Shown here piece after piece: positions 17,372 through 25,547 of a stretch of 39,978 nucleotides of DNA (positions within the stretch are counted from its first letter, which is position 1; the number at the start of each line of letters is the position of its first letter). Source of the DNA: Planctomycetota bacterium. Lineage in GTDB: Bacteria > Planctomycetota > Phycisphaerae > UBA1845. A model generated the notes under the pieces. It did no database searches. It saw nothing but the letters and a program-made list of their open reading frames with translations, and was not told where the DNA came from. The position numbers and the translations under genes were made by a program. The stretch is from contig JAJRYY010000012.1 in the NCBI GenBank assembly GCA_024275565.1, forward strand, positions 1 through 39,978, written 5' to 3'.

Positions 17372-18142
17372 TTACGAATGGCTCCAAACCGGTTTACGTT
17401 TCTCCATAAAGGCGGAAATGCCCTCATGGGCGTCAGAAAGCTTCATCAGCTCGCCAAGATAGAGATGCTCCGCCCGCTCCAGATGAGCGAGTATCTGATC
17501 CTTGGCGACCAGCATCGTCGCACGCTTGGCCATTCGCACGACCGGACGCGACAGCTTACGCAGTCCATCCACATACGCCGCCACCTCCGACTCAAATGTG
17601 TCCGCAGAATATACCTGGTTCACAAGACCGATCCGCAGCGCTTCAGATGCATCGATCGTACCACCCAGAGCAGTCAGCTCGATCGCCTTCTTCGTACCAA
17701 TCTGCAATGGAAGAATCGAAGCAGCAACAGGCGGAAACACACCCACCATCACCTCCGGCTGAGCAAATTTCGCACGATCGGACGCAAGCACGATGTCACA
17801 AAAACAGGCAAGCTCGCAACCACCACCCAACGCCGCACCATGCACCGCTGCGATCGTAAGCGCATCAGTCTCCGCCAGCTTCCGGAAAATCCCGTGGAAC
17901 AACATGATCATGTCGCCCACCTTCTCAGCCGTGTGGTCAGAGACATCGACCCCGGCACTGAATACCTTCCCGGAAGCTCCGATCACAATACCGCAGATCT
18001 GCGTGTTACCCTGAAGCGACTCCAGCAGATCGTTGAACTCTTCCATCATCGGATTGTCCAGCACATTCAGAGGCGGACGATTCATCGTAATCGTAGCCAC
18101 AGAATCACCCACGCAAACATCGAAGTATTCGTAATCCGACAT
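17372..18142 (-). CDS. dch: Cyclohexa-1,5-diene-1-carbonyl-CoA hydratase
   Basis: The ATG at 18142 (MSDYEYFDV) is preferred to 18166; purine-rich AGGAAACAGG lies just upstream. The 256-residue protein is a crotonase. It has MNRPPLNVLDNPMMEEFN (~25-42), an oxyanion-hole segment FSAGVDVSDHT, the glycine-rich AAVHGAALGGGCELA, and PEVMVGVFPPVAASILP. NVLD.PMMEE and SAGVDV.DHT are typical of dienoyl-CoA hydratases of the benzoyl-CoA pathway rather than general enoyl-CoA hydratases. It adds water to the product of benzoyl-CoA reductase, giving 6-hydroxycyclohex-1-ene-1-carbonyl-CoA. It lies 80 bp after the dehydrogenase gene and 81 bp before had. Confidence 0.88.
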   Translation of the reverse strand: MSDYEYFDVCVGDSVATITMNRPPLNVLDNPMMEEFNDLLESLQGNTQICGIVIGASGKVFSAGVDVSDHTAEKVGDMIMLFHGIFRKLAETDALTIAAVHGAALGGGCELACFCDIVLASDRAKFAQPEVMVGVFPPVAASILPLQIGTKKAIELTALGGTIDASEALRIGLVNQVYSADTFESEVAAYVDGLRKLSRPVVRMAKRATMLVAKDQILAHLERAEHLYLGELMKLSDAHEGISAFMEKRKPVWSHS

Positions 18143-18222
18143 CAAACCTGTTTCCTTATCACACAACCATCAACAACTACCAGCAGCCCACAACAACACA
18201 CACACCAGCTCAAACCACTTCG

Positions 18223-18993
18223 CTAAATGTACTGCCCGCCATCAACGCGAATCACCTCACCGGTAATAAACCGGGCACGGTCCCCGCACAGGAAAGCAAC
18301 CATCTCACCAACGTCCTCCACACGACCAGGACGACCAAGCAAAATCTCGCTCACCGCTGCCTCACGGGCAACCTCAGTCATACTTTCCAGAATCGGCGTT
18401 TCGATAAGACCAGGAGCCACCGCATTGACCGTAACATCACTCCGGGCAAGCTCACGCGCAAGCGCCTTCGTCAAACCGATCACACCAGCCTTCGCAGCGG
18501 AATAATTCGTCTGACCAAATTTCCCACGCATCCCATTGATGCTCGAAATGTTGACAATGCAGCCCCACCCGGCAGCACGCATGACCGGGGCGACAGCTTT
18601 ACAGCAATGAAAAACACCACTCAGATCAACATCGATCACATCATGCCACTGCTGATCGTCCATCTTCCAGATGACCTGGTCCCGGAAAATCCCCGCACAG
18701 TTGACCAGAATATCAACACCGCCCCACTTCTCGACCATGCTGTCAACAGCCGACCGAACCCAGACACTGTCACGAACGTCACCCTGCAACGTCAGCACCT
18801 CGCGACCCTGCGAACGGATGCGACCAGGAACGCCACCCCCAGGCCCATCACTCCCAGGAAGCTCAAGGTCCAGAACCGCAACATCGCAACCATCCCGCGC
18901 AAGAAGCTCCGCAACGCATGCACCAATACCACTGCTGCCACCAGTAACCAGCGCCCTGCGCGTAACCAATGATCTGCGACTGCTTCCCGTCAT
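18223..18993 (-). CDS. Short-chain dehydrogenase/reductase (FabG-like, BzdZ-like position)
   Basis: A 256-residue classical SDR. It has the cofactor motif TGGSSGIG (17-24), NCAG near 98, the catalytic Ser around 150-151, Y164 and K168 (YSAAK), the PG turn after VNAVAPG, and ends DGGQYI. A glycine/proline-rich insertion (ELPGSDGPGGGVPGR, ~44-58) follows the second strand. It is 24 bp after oah and 80 bp before dch, hence co-transcribed. In Azoarcus the bzd cluster also ends with a short-chain dehydrogenase gene (bzdZ). A plausible role is oxidation of 3-hydroxypimelyl-CoA or another hydroxyacyl-CoA of the pathway; the substrate is an inference from position only. Confidence 0.8.
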   Translation of the reverse strand: MTGSSRRSLVTRRALVTGGSSGIGACVAELLARDGCDVAVLDLELPGSDGPGGGVPGRIRSQGREVLTLQGDVRDSVWVRSAVDSMVEKWGGVDILVNCAGIFRDQVIWKMDDQQWHDVIDVDLSGVFHCCKAVAPVMRAAGWGCIVNISSINGMRGKFGQTNYSAAKAGVIGLTKALARELARSDVTVNAVAPGLIETPILESMTEVAREAAVSEILLGRPGRVEDVGEMVAFLCGDRARFITGEVIRVDGGQYI

Positions 18994-19017
18994 ATGCTTA
19001 ATCCCAGACGTTAATCC

Positions 19018-20148
19018 TCAGGATTTGTCCGCCAGCGCGGCACCACACGAACCACAATGCTCGAACTGACGCGGCATGCCCTTGGCACCACAGGCACCAC
19101 ACGTCTTGGCATACGGACCCCACAAAAACTCGCTCGATCCGTTCGGGTCCGCCGCACGTTCACGCATCCCCACATAGTCAGCCTTACGCTTCTCGACGAA
19201 AGCGGTCATTCCCTCATGAGGTTCCAGACTGGTGTAGTGAATACTAAGCCAGTCCCGGGCATGACCGACCGTTGCATGCCACGAAGCCTCTTTCCAGTAA
19301 TTAACCTGAGCCTTCGTATAACGCGTGCACTCGGCGAACTTATGCACAATTTGATCGCACAAATCCGCAATCACCCCGTCGAGGATCGATGCGTCAATGC
19401 TGTAACCATCCTTGCCCTTGATCGCCTTCGTGATCTCTTCCTGCGTCGCACGCGAAGCAAACGGCTGATCCCACGGATCAGTATTCCAGTCCGCTAGATA
19501 AACCCGATCACCCGTAAACTTCGTGATAAACTCGCCATCAGGCCCCTTGACCGTCGGAATGACAGCGTTCACAAGACCCATCGAAAGGGACGTGAATGCC
19601 TGGTAACGCTGGTTCAGAAACAGAATCCCGCGAGCACGACGATCGCCAACATGAATCGGCAACCACTGTGTCGATCCACCGCAAGCAACGGATCCCACAC
19701 CCGTACCGACCTGGGCAATAAAAGCGTGCTCTCCCATAATCCCAAGATCACACGCCAGTTGACTCTCATTACCACCCCCGACCGCCATACCGTTGATCCG
19801 GGCGATCACCGGCTTTGAGCAGTTAATGATGGACTCAATGTACGCCTTGAAACACGACATGTACTTCCAATAATCACGCGGTTTCTGCGTATATTCCGCC
19901 TGGTACTCCTTGACATCACCACCCGTGCAGAACGCACGGTGACCCTCAGAACCAAACACCACAGCAGCCACACTGTCATCCCAGGAGGCATCTTCAAACG
20001 CAGTCGCCAACTCCTGGAGGGCGGGGGTGCTGTAAGCATTGAAATTATGCGGACGGTTGATGTTGATCCGCGCTACCCAGTTCGACTTCTCGTATGTGAT
20101 GTCGGTGAAATCGAAGGACTCCGCAGCGCGTGCGGGAAACATGGCCAT
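19018..20148 (-). CDS. oah: 6-oxocyclohex-1-ene-1-carbonyl-CoA hydrolase with C-terminal zinc ribbon
   Basis: The ATG at 20148 has GAGAGGAA upstream and gives 376 residues, the size of known Oah/BamA proteins; the frame extends upstream without support. It is a crotonase-fold protein with Oah hallmarks: INRPHNFNAYSTPALQELA (~31-49), HRAFCTGGDVKEYQAEY, INGMAVGGGNESQLACD and GSVACGGSTQWLPIHVG. Oah adds two waters to the 6-oxo compound and cleaves the ring, yielding 3-hydroxypimelyl-CoA. The last 30 residues carry C350-x2-C353-x11-C365-x2-C368, a zinc-ribbon-like addition I do not recall from characterised Oah proteins. It is the first gene of the minus-strand block, downstream of the palindrome at 20372-20389. 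Confidence 0.9.
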   Translation of the reverse strand: MAMFPARAAESFDFTDITYEKSNWVARININRPHNFNAYSTPALQELATAFEDASWDDSVAAVVFGSEGHRAFCTGGDVKEYQAEYTQKPRDYWKYMSCFKAYIESIINCSKPVIARINGMAVGGGNESQLACDLGIMGEHAFIAQVGTGVGSVACGGSTQWLPIHVGDRRARGILFLNQRYQAFTSLSMGLVNAVIPTVKGPDGEFITKFTGDRVYLADWNTDPWDQPFASRATQEEITKAIKGKDGYSIDASILDGVIADLCDQIVHKFAECTRYTKAQVNYWKEASWHATVGHARDWLSIHYTSLEPHEGMTAFVEKRKADYVGMRERAADPNGSSEFLWGPYAKTCGACGAKGMPRQFEHCGSCGAALADKS

Positions 20149-20581
20149 GGTCACATTCCTCTCGAAAAAACCCAGACCTCTCGAAAAAAACCAGATTCTC
20201 GGTCGCCATTCACTCGTCTGAACACCCGACCACAACTCACTCCGCCGAATATCGGATCTGCCACAACCAGGCCGATTCGGCCAGCTGCCATCCAGACGAA
20301 ACTGCCATCCAGACGAGCAAAAGACGTCAAAACAACCAGGCGACGTCAAAATCAATTTGAAAAACCACAAAACCGAACAAGCGTTCGGTAGTACATCCTG
20401 ATACTGACAGTCAGGCATGCACAGCGATAAATCCATCGCGATATAGAGTATGCGCCGGTCGGTATGCCCCGTCAAGCACATTCTGTCAGGTATTGTAGGC
20501 ATATTTACTTGACAAATGCTCATTTCCGAGAGAAACTGTCAATGTGTTGGCCCATCGTTTGTCGCCACAGGGTGCTTGGTT
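20149..20581. other. Divergent control region between oah and the tetR gene
   Basis: This 433-bp spacer holds no credible gene. It contains the operator-like palindrome at 20372-20389, smaller inverted repeats CTGACAGTCAG (20404-20414) and GCGAT-N6-ATCGC (20424-20439), and three separate short direct duplications: 19 bp at 20158-20176/20177-20195 (next to the oah ribosome site), 15 bp at 20285-20299/20302-20316, and 10 bp (GACGTCAAAA) at 20323-20332/20342-20351. A TTGACA at 20509 lacks a matching -10. Both promoters presumably lie here but cannot be placed. Confidence 0.6.
20372..20389. promoter_or_regulatory. Palindromic operator for the TetR-family regulator (predicted)
   Basis: ACCGAAC-AAGC-GTTCGGT is a perfect 7-4-7 inverted repeat between the divergent oah and tetR genes. 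Its form is typical of TetR-family operators in aromatic and fatty-acid catabolism. It lies 224 bp before the oah start and about 190 bp before the regulator start. Confidence 0.6.
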
Positions 20582-21556
20582 ATGAGACCGAATCCATTAG
20601 AACGGTCGTTCGAGAAACGACCAGCGAAAAGAGGTCATGCCCGGCCTGAATCCCGGATTTCGGGGGGCGGGCGCGAGAGCGAGAGTGCTGGGCGTGATAG
20701 CGGCGGGCTTGAGGGTGCTGGGCGCGAGGGCGATGGGCAGCTGAACGGTGGGCGCGAGAGCTATGATGAGCGGCTGAACGGGATTCTTGAGGCTGCCACC
20801 GTGGTTTTTGCCCGTGAGGGGTATGCTCAGGCGTCAATGCGGGCGGTAGCGAAAGCTGCGAATGTGTCGCTGGCTGGGATGTATCACTATTTCAGTGGCA
20901 AAGAAAAAATTCTATTCTTAATTCAATTCAGGGCTTTCAACTCTCTGTTGAACAATCTCCGCGAGCGACTCCATGGGGTGGACGATCCTGTCGAGCAGCT
21001 TCGGGTTATGGTTCGCGCTCACGTCGGTTACTTCGGGTCCAATATGGCTGCATTGAAGGTTTGTTCCCACGAGCTGGATTCGCTGTCGGGTGAGGCGTAC
21101 GAGGAGCCTCGACGTATTCGGTTTGAATATTACAAGATTACACGATCGATTATTGACCGCCTGATCGACAAATATGCCCCCGACAGCTCGCTGGACCGAC
21201 ACGTCGCAACGATGTCGCTCTTCGGTACGTTGAACTGGTTGTACCGCTGGTACAGCCCGGGCGAGGATCGGTCCCCTTCCGGTCTTGCGAACCAACTGGT
21301 GAGCATTTTTCTGGGCGGGACGATTGGTATTGCCAACCTTGAAGGTGGGGATCTGGTTTGCTCAGAGGAGCAGGATCAGGGTGCGGATCAGGGTACGGAA
21401 ACGGAGTTTGCGAAGGAGAAGTCGCTGGGGCAGAAGGGCGAATCGTCGCAGCGTGATGCGACAACAAATGACATTATCGACGCGCTCATCAATGCGTCGC
21501 GGACGAACGAATCAGCACCGCCCGCATCGGGAATAGATCAGTCGGAGGAAAAGTAA
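20582..21556 (+). CDS. TetR-family transcriptional regulator
   Basis: The ATG at 20582 has AGGGTG eight bases upstream; an earlier ATG at 20516 has no ribosome site. The result is 324 residues, long for the family (about 200). Residues ~1-60 are a Gly/Arg/Glu-rich low-complexity tail. A TetR helix-turn-helix follows (~65-110): ILEAATVVFAREGYAQASMRAVAKAANVSLAGMYHYFSGKE. The helical ligand-binding domain extends to ~255, and a Gln/Asp/Glu-rich tail closes the protein. It is divergent from oah and directly upstream of the molybdenum hydroxylase genes (next start 2 bp after its stop), so it likely represses both directions until an aromatic acyl-CoA binds. Repression and ligand are inferred. A second inverted repeat, GGTCGTT-N5-AACGACC, lies within its 5' end (20604-20622). 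Confidence 0.88.
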   Translation: MRPNPLERSFEKRPAKRGHARPESRISGGGRESESAGRDSGGLEGAGREGDGQLNGGRESYDERLNGILEAATVVFAREGYAQASMRAVAKAANVSLAGMYHYFSGKEKILFLIQFRAFNSLLNNLRERLHGVDDPVEQLRVMVRAHVGYFGSNMAALKVCSHELDSLSGEAYEEPRRIRFEYYKITRSIIDRLIDKYAPDSSLDRHVATMSLFGTLNWLYRWYSPGEDRSPSGLANQLVSIFLGGTIGIANLEGGDLVCSEEQDQGADQGTETEFAKEKSLGQKGESSQRDATTNDIIDALINASRTNESAPPASGIDQSEEK

Positions 21557-21557
21557 C

Positions 21558-22436
21558 GTGTTTGTGTCGAATGTGGAACTGCACGAAGCCTGTACGATGG
21601 ATGAAGCGTTCGCGCTCATGGATCGTCTTGAGGATGCGCGGATATTGGCTGGCGGTACGGACCTGCTGGTCGATCTCAAAGTGGGCCGAGCCAGCGCTTG
21701 TTCGCTGATTTCGATTAAGCGGATCGATGCGTTGAAGGGCATTGCTGAGCGTGATGGCGACTGGCGTATTGGTGCGCTGACAACGATCACAGAGCTTGGG
21801 GCTTCGGAGTGTGTGAAAACGCACCTGCCGGTCCTTATCGATGCCACGAGCAAGATGGCTGCCCCGCAGATTCGCAATGTTGCGACGGTGGGTGGGAATA
21901 TCGTGAGTGCGGTTCCTTGTGCAGATTTGCCCCCTGTTTTTCTGGTTCTGAATGCTGGCGTCACGGTTCAGTCATCTGAGGGGGAGCGTTGTATCCCTCT
22001 GGATTCGTTCTTTCAGCATGTGCGCAAGACTGCGTTGCGGTCGGATGAGATGTTGACTGCGATTGTGGTTCCGAAGCCGCCGGATCGGTTCGGGGCTGCT
22101 TATGCACGGTTTTCGCTGCGTGATGGAAACTCAATTGCTGTAGCGGGAGTCGCTGCCGGGCTGGAATTCAACGAGCGTGGAGAGATCGTCTCGGCGCGGG
22201 TGTCGCTTGGGGCGGTGTCGCCAACGCCCATGCTGGTGGCTGATGCCGAGGATATTCTGGTGGGGAATCCACTGGACGATGATGCATGTGTGCGGGTGGG
22301 TGATGCTGCGATGGGCGCGTGCAGTCCGATTTGTGACGTGCGTGGTTCCGATGCGTTTCGCCGCGAGATCGTGGGAATACTGGCGGGACGGGCCTTGCGA
22401 TTGGCGCAGCAGCGTGCCATGGAGACACCATCATGA
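21558..22436 (+). CDS. Molybdenum hydroxylase FAD-binding subunit (HcrB/CoxM-like)
   Basis: A 292-residue FAD-binding subunit of the xanthine-oxidase family. It starts at GTG, with GGAGG nine bases upstream inside the end of tetR. It has ILAGGTDLLVDLK (~29-41), MAAPQIRNVATVGGNIVSAVPCADLPP (two segments, ~100-126) and ends with a CODH-type C-terminal domain. It passes electrons between FAD and the [2Fe-2S] clusters of the partner encoded next. Characterised 4-hydroxybenzoyl-CoA reductases have a ~40-residue insertion with four Cys holding a [4Fe-4S] cluster just after the VGGN motif; here that insertion is absent. The stop overlaps the next start by 4 bp. Confidence 0.85.
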   Translation: MFVSNVELHEACTMDEAFALMDRLEDARILAGGTDLLVDLKVGRASACSLISIKRIDALKGIAERDGDWRIGALTTITELGASECVKTHLPVLIDATSKMAAPQIRNVATVGGNIVSAVPCADLPPVFLVLNAGVTVQSSEGERCIPLDSFFQHVRKTALRSDEMLTAIVVPKPPDRFGAAYARFSLRDGNSIAVAGVAAGLEFNERGEIVSARVSLGAVSPTPMLVADAEDILVGNPLDDDACVRVGDAAMGACSPICDVRGSDAFRREIVGILAGRALRLAQQRAMETPS

Positions 22437-25400
22437 TGACAGCGCGAGAATTTTCGATCAATGGACAGTTGTACCGTGTGGCTGTTGATTCCAGCGATAC
22501 CCTGCTGGATGTCCTGCGTGACAAGATCGGGTTGACCGGTACGAAGAAGGGGTGCAACGTTGGCGATTGCGGTGCGTGCCTGGTTGTGGTGGATGGATTG
22601 ACGATGAACAGTTGCCTTCTTCTTGCGGCTGAGATGGAAGGCAAGTCCATTGCGACGATCGAGGGGATTGCTGTCAACGGTGAATTGTCGCCTGTTCAGA
22701 AAGCGTTTGTTGGCGAGGGGGGCGTTCAGTGTGGTTATTGCACGCCTGGTATGGTTCTTTCGGCGACCACGTTGTTGAAAGAAAACCCCGATCCAACCAG
22801 GGACGAGATCAAGTCTGCTTTGTCCGGGAACCTGTGCAGGTGTACGGGGTATACTGGCATTCTTCGTGCGGTTGAGCGTTGCGGTCATTATCGTGATGAT
22901 GGTACTTGCGCCAATAAAGACGGTATCGGCGCCAATAAAGATGGTACAGGCGCCAATAAGGAAGGTATCGGCGTCAAGAATGGTGTTATCGCCAGGAAAA
23001 GCGACTCCAACGGGGACCACATCGCGGGCGCGAGCGGGAATGGTGAGCGTCGGTCAGATCGGTCAGATAAGTCAGGTAAGTTCGAGACTGTGGGCGTCTC
23101 CGTGCCGCGTGTTGATGCTGTTGACAAGGTGACAGGCCGGGCCATTTACACGGCGGATATTGCACTTCCCAACATGGTTTACGCCAGGATTCTGGGATCG
23201 CCCATTGCGCACGGGATCATCAAGTCTATCGATACTTCCAGGGCGAGGGCGTTGCCCGGCGTGCTGGATGTTCTTACCGGGGACGACGTACCGGATACGA
23301 TGTATGGCGTATCACCTGCAAGGTACGACGAATATGTGCTGGCGAAGGATAAGGTGCGACACCACGGTGATGAGGTGGCTGCTGTGGCTGCGATCGATGA
23401 AAAGACGGCAGAGCAAGCCATCGCATTGATCGACGTGGAATATGAGGAGCTTCCTGTTGTGCTTGACCCGATGGAGGCGATGGATGATGGGGCTCCGCTG
23501 CTTCACGAGCGTTACAAGGGGAATGTGAATACGCACGTTGACCATTCGTTTGGCGATGTGGCGGGTGGTTTTGCGAAGTCCGTGCATGTTCGTGAGGAGG
23601 TTTTTACTGGCAATACGATTTACCAATGTCCGATGGAACCGCACGCTGCGATTGCGACGTGGGATCCTGATGGCACGCTGGTTCTGTATACGTCGACGCA
23701 GGTTCCGCACTATGTGCAGTATATGATGGCGCATGTTCTGCACATGCCGCTGGGTAAGATTCGCGTCATCAGGCCTACGGTGGGAGGCGGTTTCGGGGGC
23801 AAGGCTGAGACCACGCCATTGGATCTTTGTGCTGCTCTCTTTAGCAGGCGTCTGGGTCGTCCTGTGAAAATGGTCTACTCGCGTGAGGATATGTTCCTGC
23901 ATGGTCGCGGCAGACACAAACAGCACATGCACTTCAAGATTGGCGTTGATGCTGAGGGCAGGATCCAGGCGTTTTCCAGCAAGATCTATCTTGATGGTGG
24001 TGCGTATTCCTCCTTTGGTGTGGCGACTGCCTATTATGCGGGCAGCGTGATCCCGACGCTCTATCGCATTCCCAGTTACAAGTATGACGGTTATCGGGTC
24101 ATGACGAACAAGCCCGCCTCGGGTGCGATGCGTGGTCACGGTGTACCGCAACCGCGTTTTGCGTTCGAGTGTCTGCTGAACATGATTGCCGACGATTTGA
24201 ATATCGATCCCGTCGAGATTCGCCGGCGGAATGCGATCGAAGCCAATGAGATGACGGTCAACGAGATGGACATTGGGAGTTGCGAGTTTCTTGCGACTCT
24301 GGAGGCTGCCGCTGACGCGTCGAAGTGGGTGGATAAATGGGGGAAATTGCCGAAGGGTAAGGGGATTGGTATTGCGAGCGGCGGGTTTGTCTCCGGTGCG
24401 GGGTATTGTATTTATCGCGGTCAGGTGCAACTTTCGCATGAAAAACCCCGTGAGCCATTCGTCAAGAAGTCGATTTTTCCGCATTCCAATGCTGTGGTGA
24501 GAATTTCTGAGGATGGGATGACTGCCATTGTGATGATCGGAGCAGCCGAGATCGGTCAGGGGAGCGATACTGTTCTGACGCAGATGTGTGCGGAGTCTCT
24601 GGGGATTCCGATGGATCGGATGCGTATCCATAGCGATGACAGCGATTTTTCGCCGCTTGATCTTGGTGCGTATTCTTCGCGTGTGACGCTGATGGCTGGT
24701 TTTGCGGTTTCGCGTGCGGGTGTGGCGGTTTTCGACAAGATGAGGCCTTACGCGGCTGCGATGCTGAATTGTGATGAATCTGAAGTGGAAGCCAGGGACG
24801 CGAAGGTGTTTTCCAGGAATGACCGGGATCGAACTGTTGCGTGGGAAGAGGTTGCTCGGAAGTACTTTAACGAGAATGGTCCTCTGGTTGGGACAGGATG
24901 CTACAAGCCACCAGACGGGCTTGGGGGTGACTATAAGGGATCGACGGTTGGGACGAGCCCTGCGTATTCCTTCGGAACTGCCATTTGCGAGGTGAGTGTT
25001 GATCTGGAAACAGGCAAGATCAAGATCGACCGTTTTACGGACTATCACGACTGCGGGACGCCGATCAATCCGCAGGCTGTGCATGGCCAGGTTGAAGGTG
25101 CTGTGGCGATGGGTGCCAGCGAGACGATTTATGAGGATGTTCAGTTCGACGAGAAGGGGCTGGTGCTGAATCCGAATCTTCACGGTTATATGATTATGTC
25201 GATCATGGATGCCCCTGAGATTTTCAGCGGTCTTGTTGATTCTTACGAGCCGCGTGGTCCTTTCGGTGCGAAGGAGATTGGTGAGGGGAGTACGCTTCCT
25301 GTTCTTGGTGCGGTTGCGCATGCTATTGCGAATGCGACGGGTGTCTGGCTGAAAGATCTTCCGATCACGCCTGAAAAGGTGTTGGCGGCGTTACGAGAGA

Positions 25401-25447
25401 AACGGTTGCGGTTGGGCGAGGAGGTCGGTGCGACTCAGGAGCGGTGA
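22433..25447 (+). CDS. Fused [2Fe-2S] and molybdenum-binding subunit, 4-hydroxybenzoyl-CoA reductase-like
   Basis: A 1004-residue fusion of the small and large subunits. Residues 1-150 hold two [2Fe-2S] sites: CNVGDCGAC (41-49) with C61, and C100/C103 with C135/C137. A linker (~153-216) contains four 7-residue repeats. The Mo domain follows (PRVDAVDKVTGRAIYTADI, VGGGFGGKAE, NKPASGAMRGHG, AEIGQGSDTVLTQM, LGAYSSRVTLM, and GAKEIGEGS with the catalytic Glu). GAYSSFGVATAYYAG, NKPASGAMRGHG and the SDFSPLDLGAYSSR segment recall HcrA of 4-hydroxybenzoyl-CoA reductase. That enzyme removes the para-hydroxyl to give benzoyl-CoA, which fits the cluster. An oxidising aromatic hydroxylase remains possible. 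Confidence 0.82.
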   Translation: MMTAREFSINGQLYRVAVDSSDTLLDVLRDKIGLTGTKKGCNVGDCGACLVVVDGLTMNSCLLLAAEMEGKSIATIEGIAVNGELSPVQKAFVGEGGVQCGYCTPGMVLSATTLLKENPDPTRDEIKSALSGNLCRCTGYTGILRAVERCGHYRDDGTCANKDGIGANKDGTGANKEGIGVKNGVIARKSDSNGDHIAGASGNGERRSDRSDKSGKFETVGVSVPRVDAVDKVTGRAIYTADIALPNMVYARILGSPIAHGIIKSIDTSRARALPGVLDVLTGDDVPDTMYGVSPARYDEYVLAKDKVRHHGDEVAAVAAIDEKTAEQAIALIDVEYEELPVVLDPMEAMDDGAPLLHERYKGNVNTHVDHSFGDVAGGFAKSVHVREEVFTGNTIYQCPMEPHAAIATWDPDGTLVLYTSTQVPHYVQYMMAHVLHMPLGKIRVIRPTVGGGFGGKAETTPLDLCAALFSRRLGRPVKMVYSREDMFLHGRGRHKQHMHFKIGVDAEGRIQAFSSKIYLDGGAYSSFGVATAYYAGSVIPTLYRIPSYKYDGYRVMTNKPASGAMRGHGVPQPRFAFECLLNMIADDLNIDPVEIRRRNAIEANEMTVNEMDIGSCEFLATLEAAADASKWVDKWGKLPKGKGIGIASGGFVSGAGYCIYRGQVQLSHEKPREPFVKKSIFPHSNAVVRISEDGMTAIVMIGAAEIGQGSDTVLTQMCAESLGIPMDRMRIHSDDSDFSPLDLGAYSSRVTLMAGFAVSRAGVAVFDKMRPYAAAMLNCDESEVEARDAKVFSRNDRDRTVAWEEVARKYFNENGPLVGTGCYKPPDGLGGDYKGSTVGTSPAYSFGTAICEVSVDLETGKIKIDRFTDYHDCGTPINPQAVHGQVEGAVAMGASETIYEDVQFDEKGLVLNPNLHGYMIMSIMDAPEIFSGLVDSYEPRGPFGAKEIGEGSTLPVLGAVAHAIANATGVWLKDLPITPEKVLAALREKRLRLGEEVGATQER
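22910..22993 (+). repeat. 21-bp in-frame repeats coding a heptapeptide linker
   Basis: Four units of 21 bp encode ANKDGIG, ANKDGTG, ANKEGIG and the diverged VKNGVIA. They lie in the linker between the [2Fe-2S] and molybdenum domains. Confidence 0.85.
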
Positions 25448-25506
25448 GGCTGTCAGGCTCGGTGAGGCTGGTTTGAGCTTGCGGATGGGTGTGGTTTTTT
25501 GCTCTT

Positions 25507-25542
25507 TGCGGTGCTTTGTGAGAGTGCGGTGTTCTGTGAGAA
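25507..25542 (+). repeat. 18-bp tandem duplication in the hydroxylase 3' spacer
   Basis: TGCGGTGCTTTGTGAGAG is followed directly by a copy with two or three changes, between two convergent genes. No U-tract hairpin is visible nearby. Confidence 0.6.
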
Positions 25543-25547
25543 GCAGG

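Noticed and set aside
20509..20537. TTGACA as the tetR promoter
   Set aside because: A good -10 is missing at 16-18 bp, so it was not listed as a promoter.
23312..25321. 669-codon minus-strand frame
   Set aside because: It is antisense to the molybdenum-binding subunit, Arg/His-rich, with no recognisable motif.
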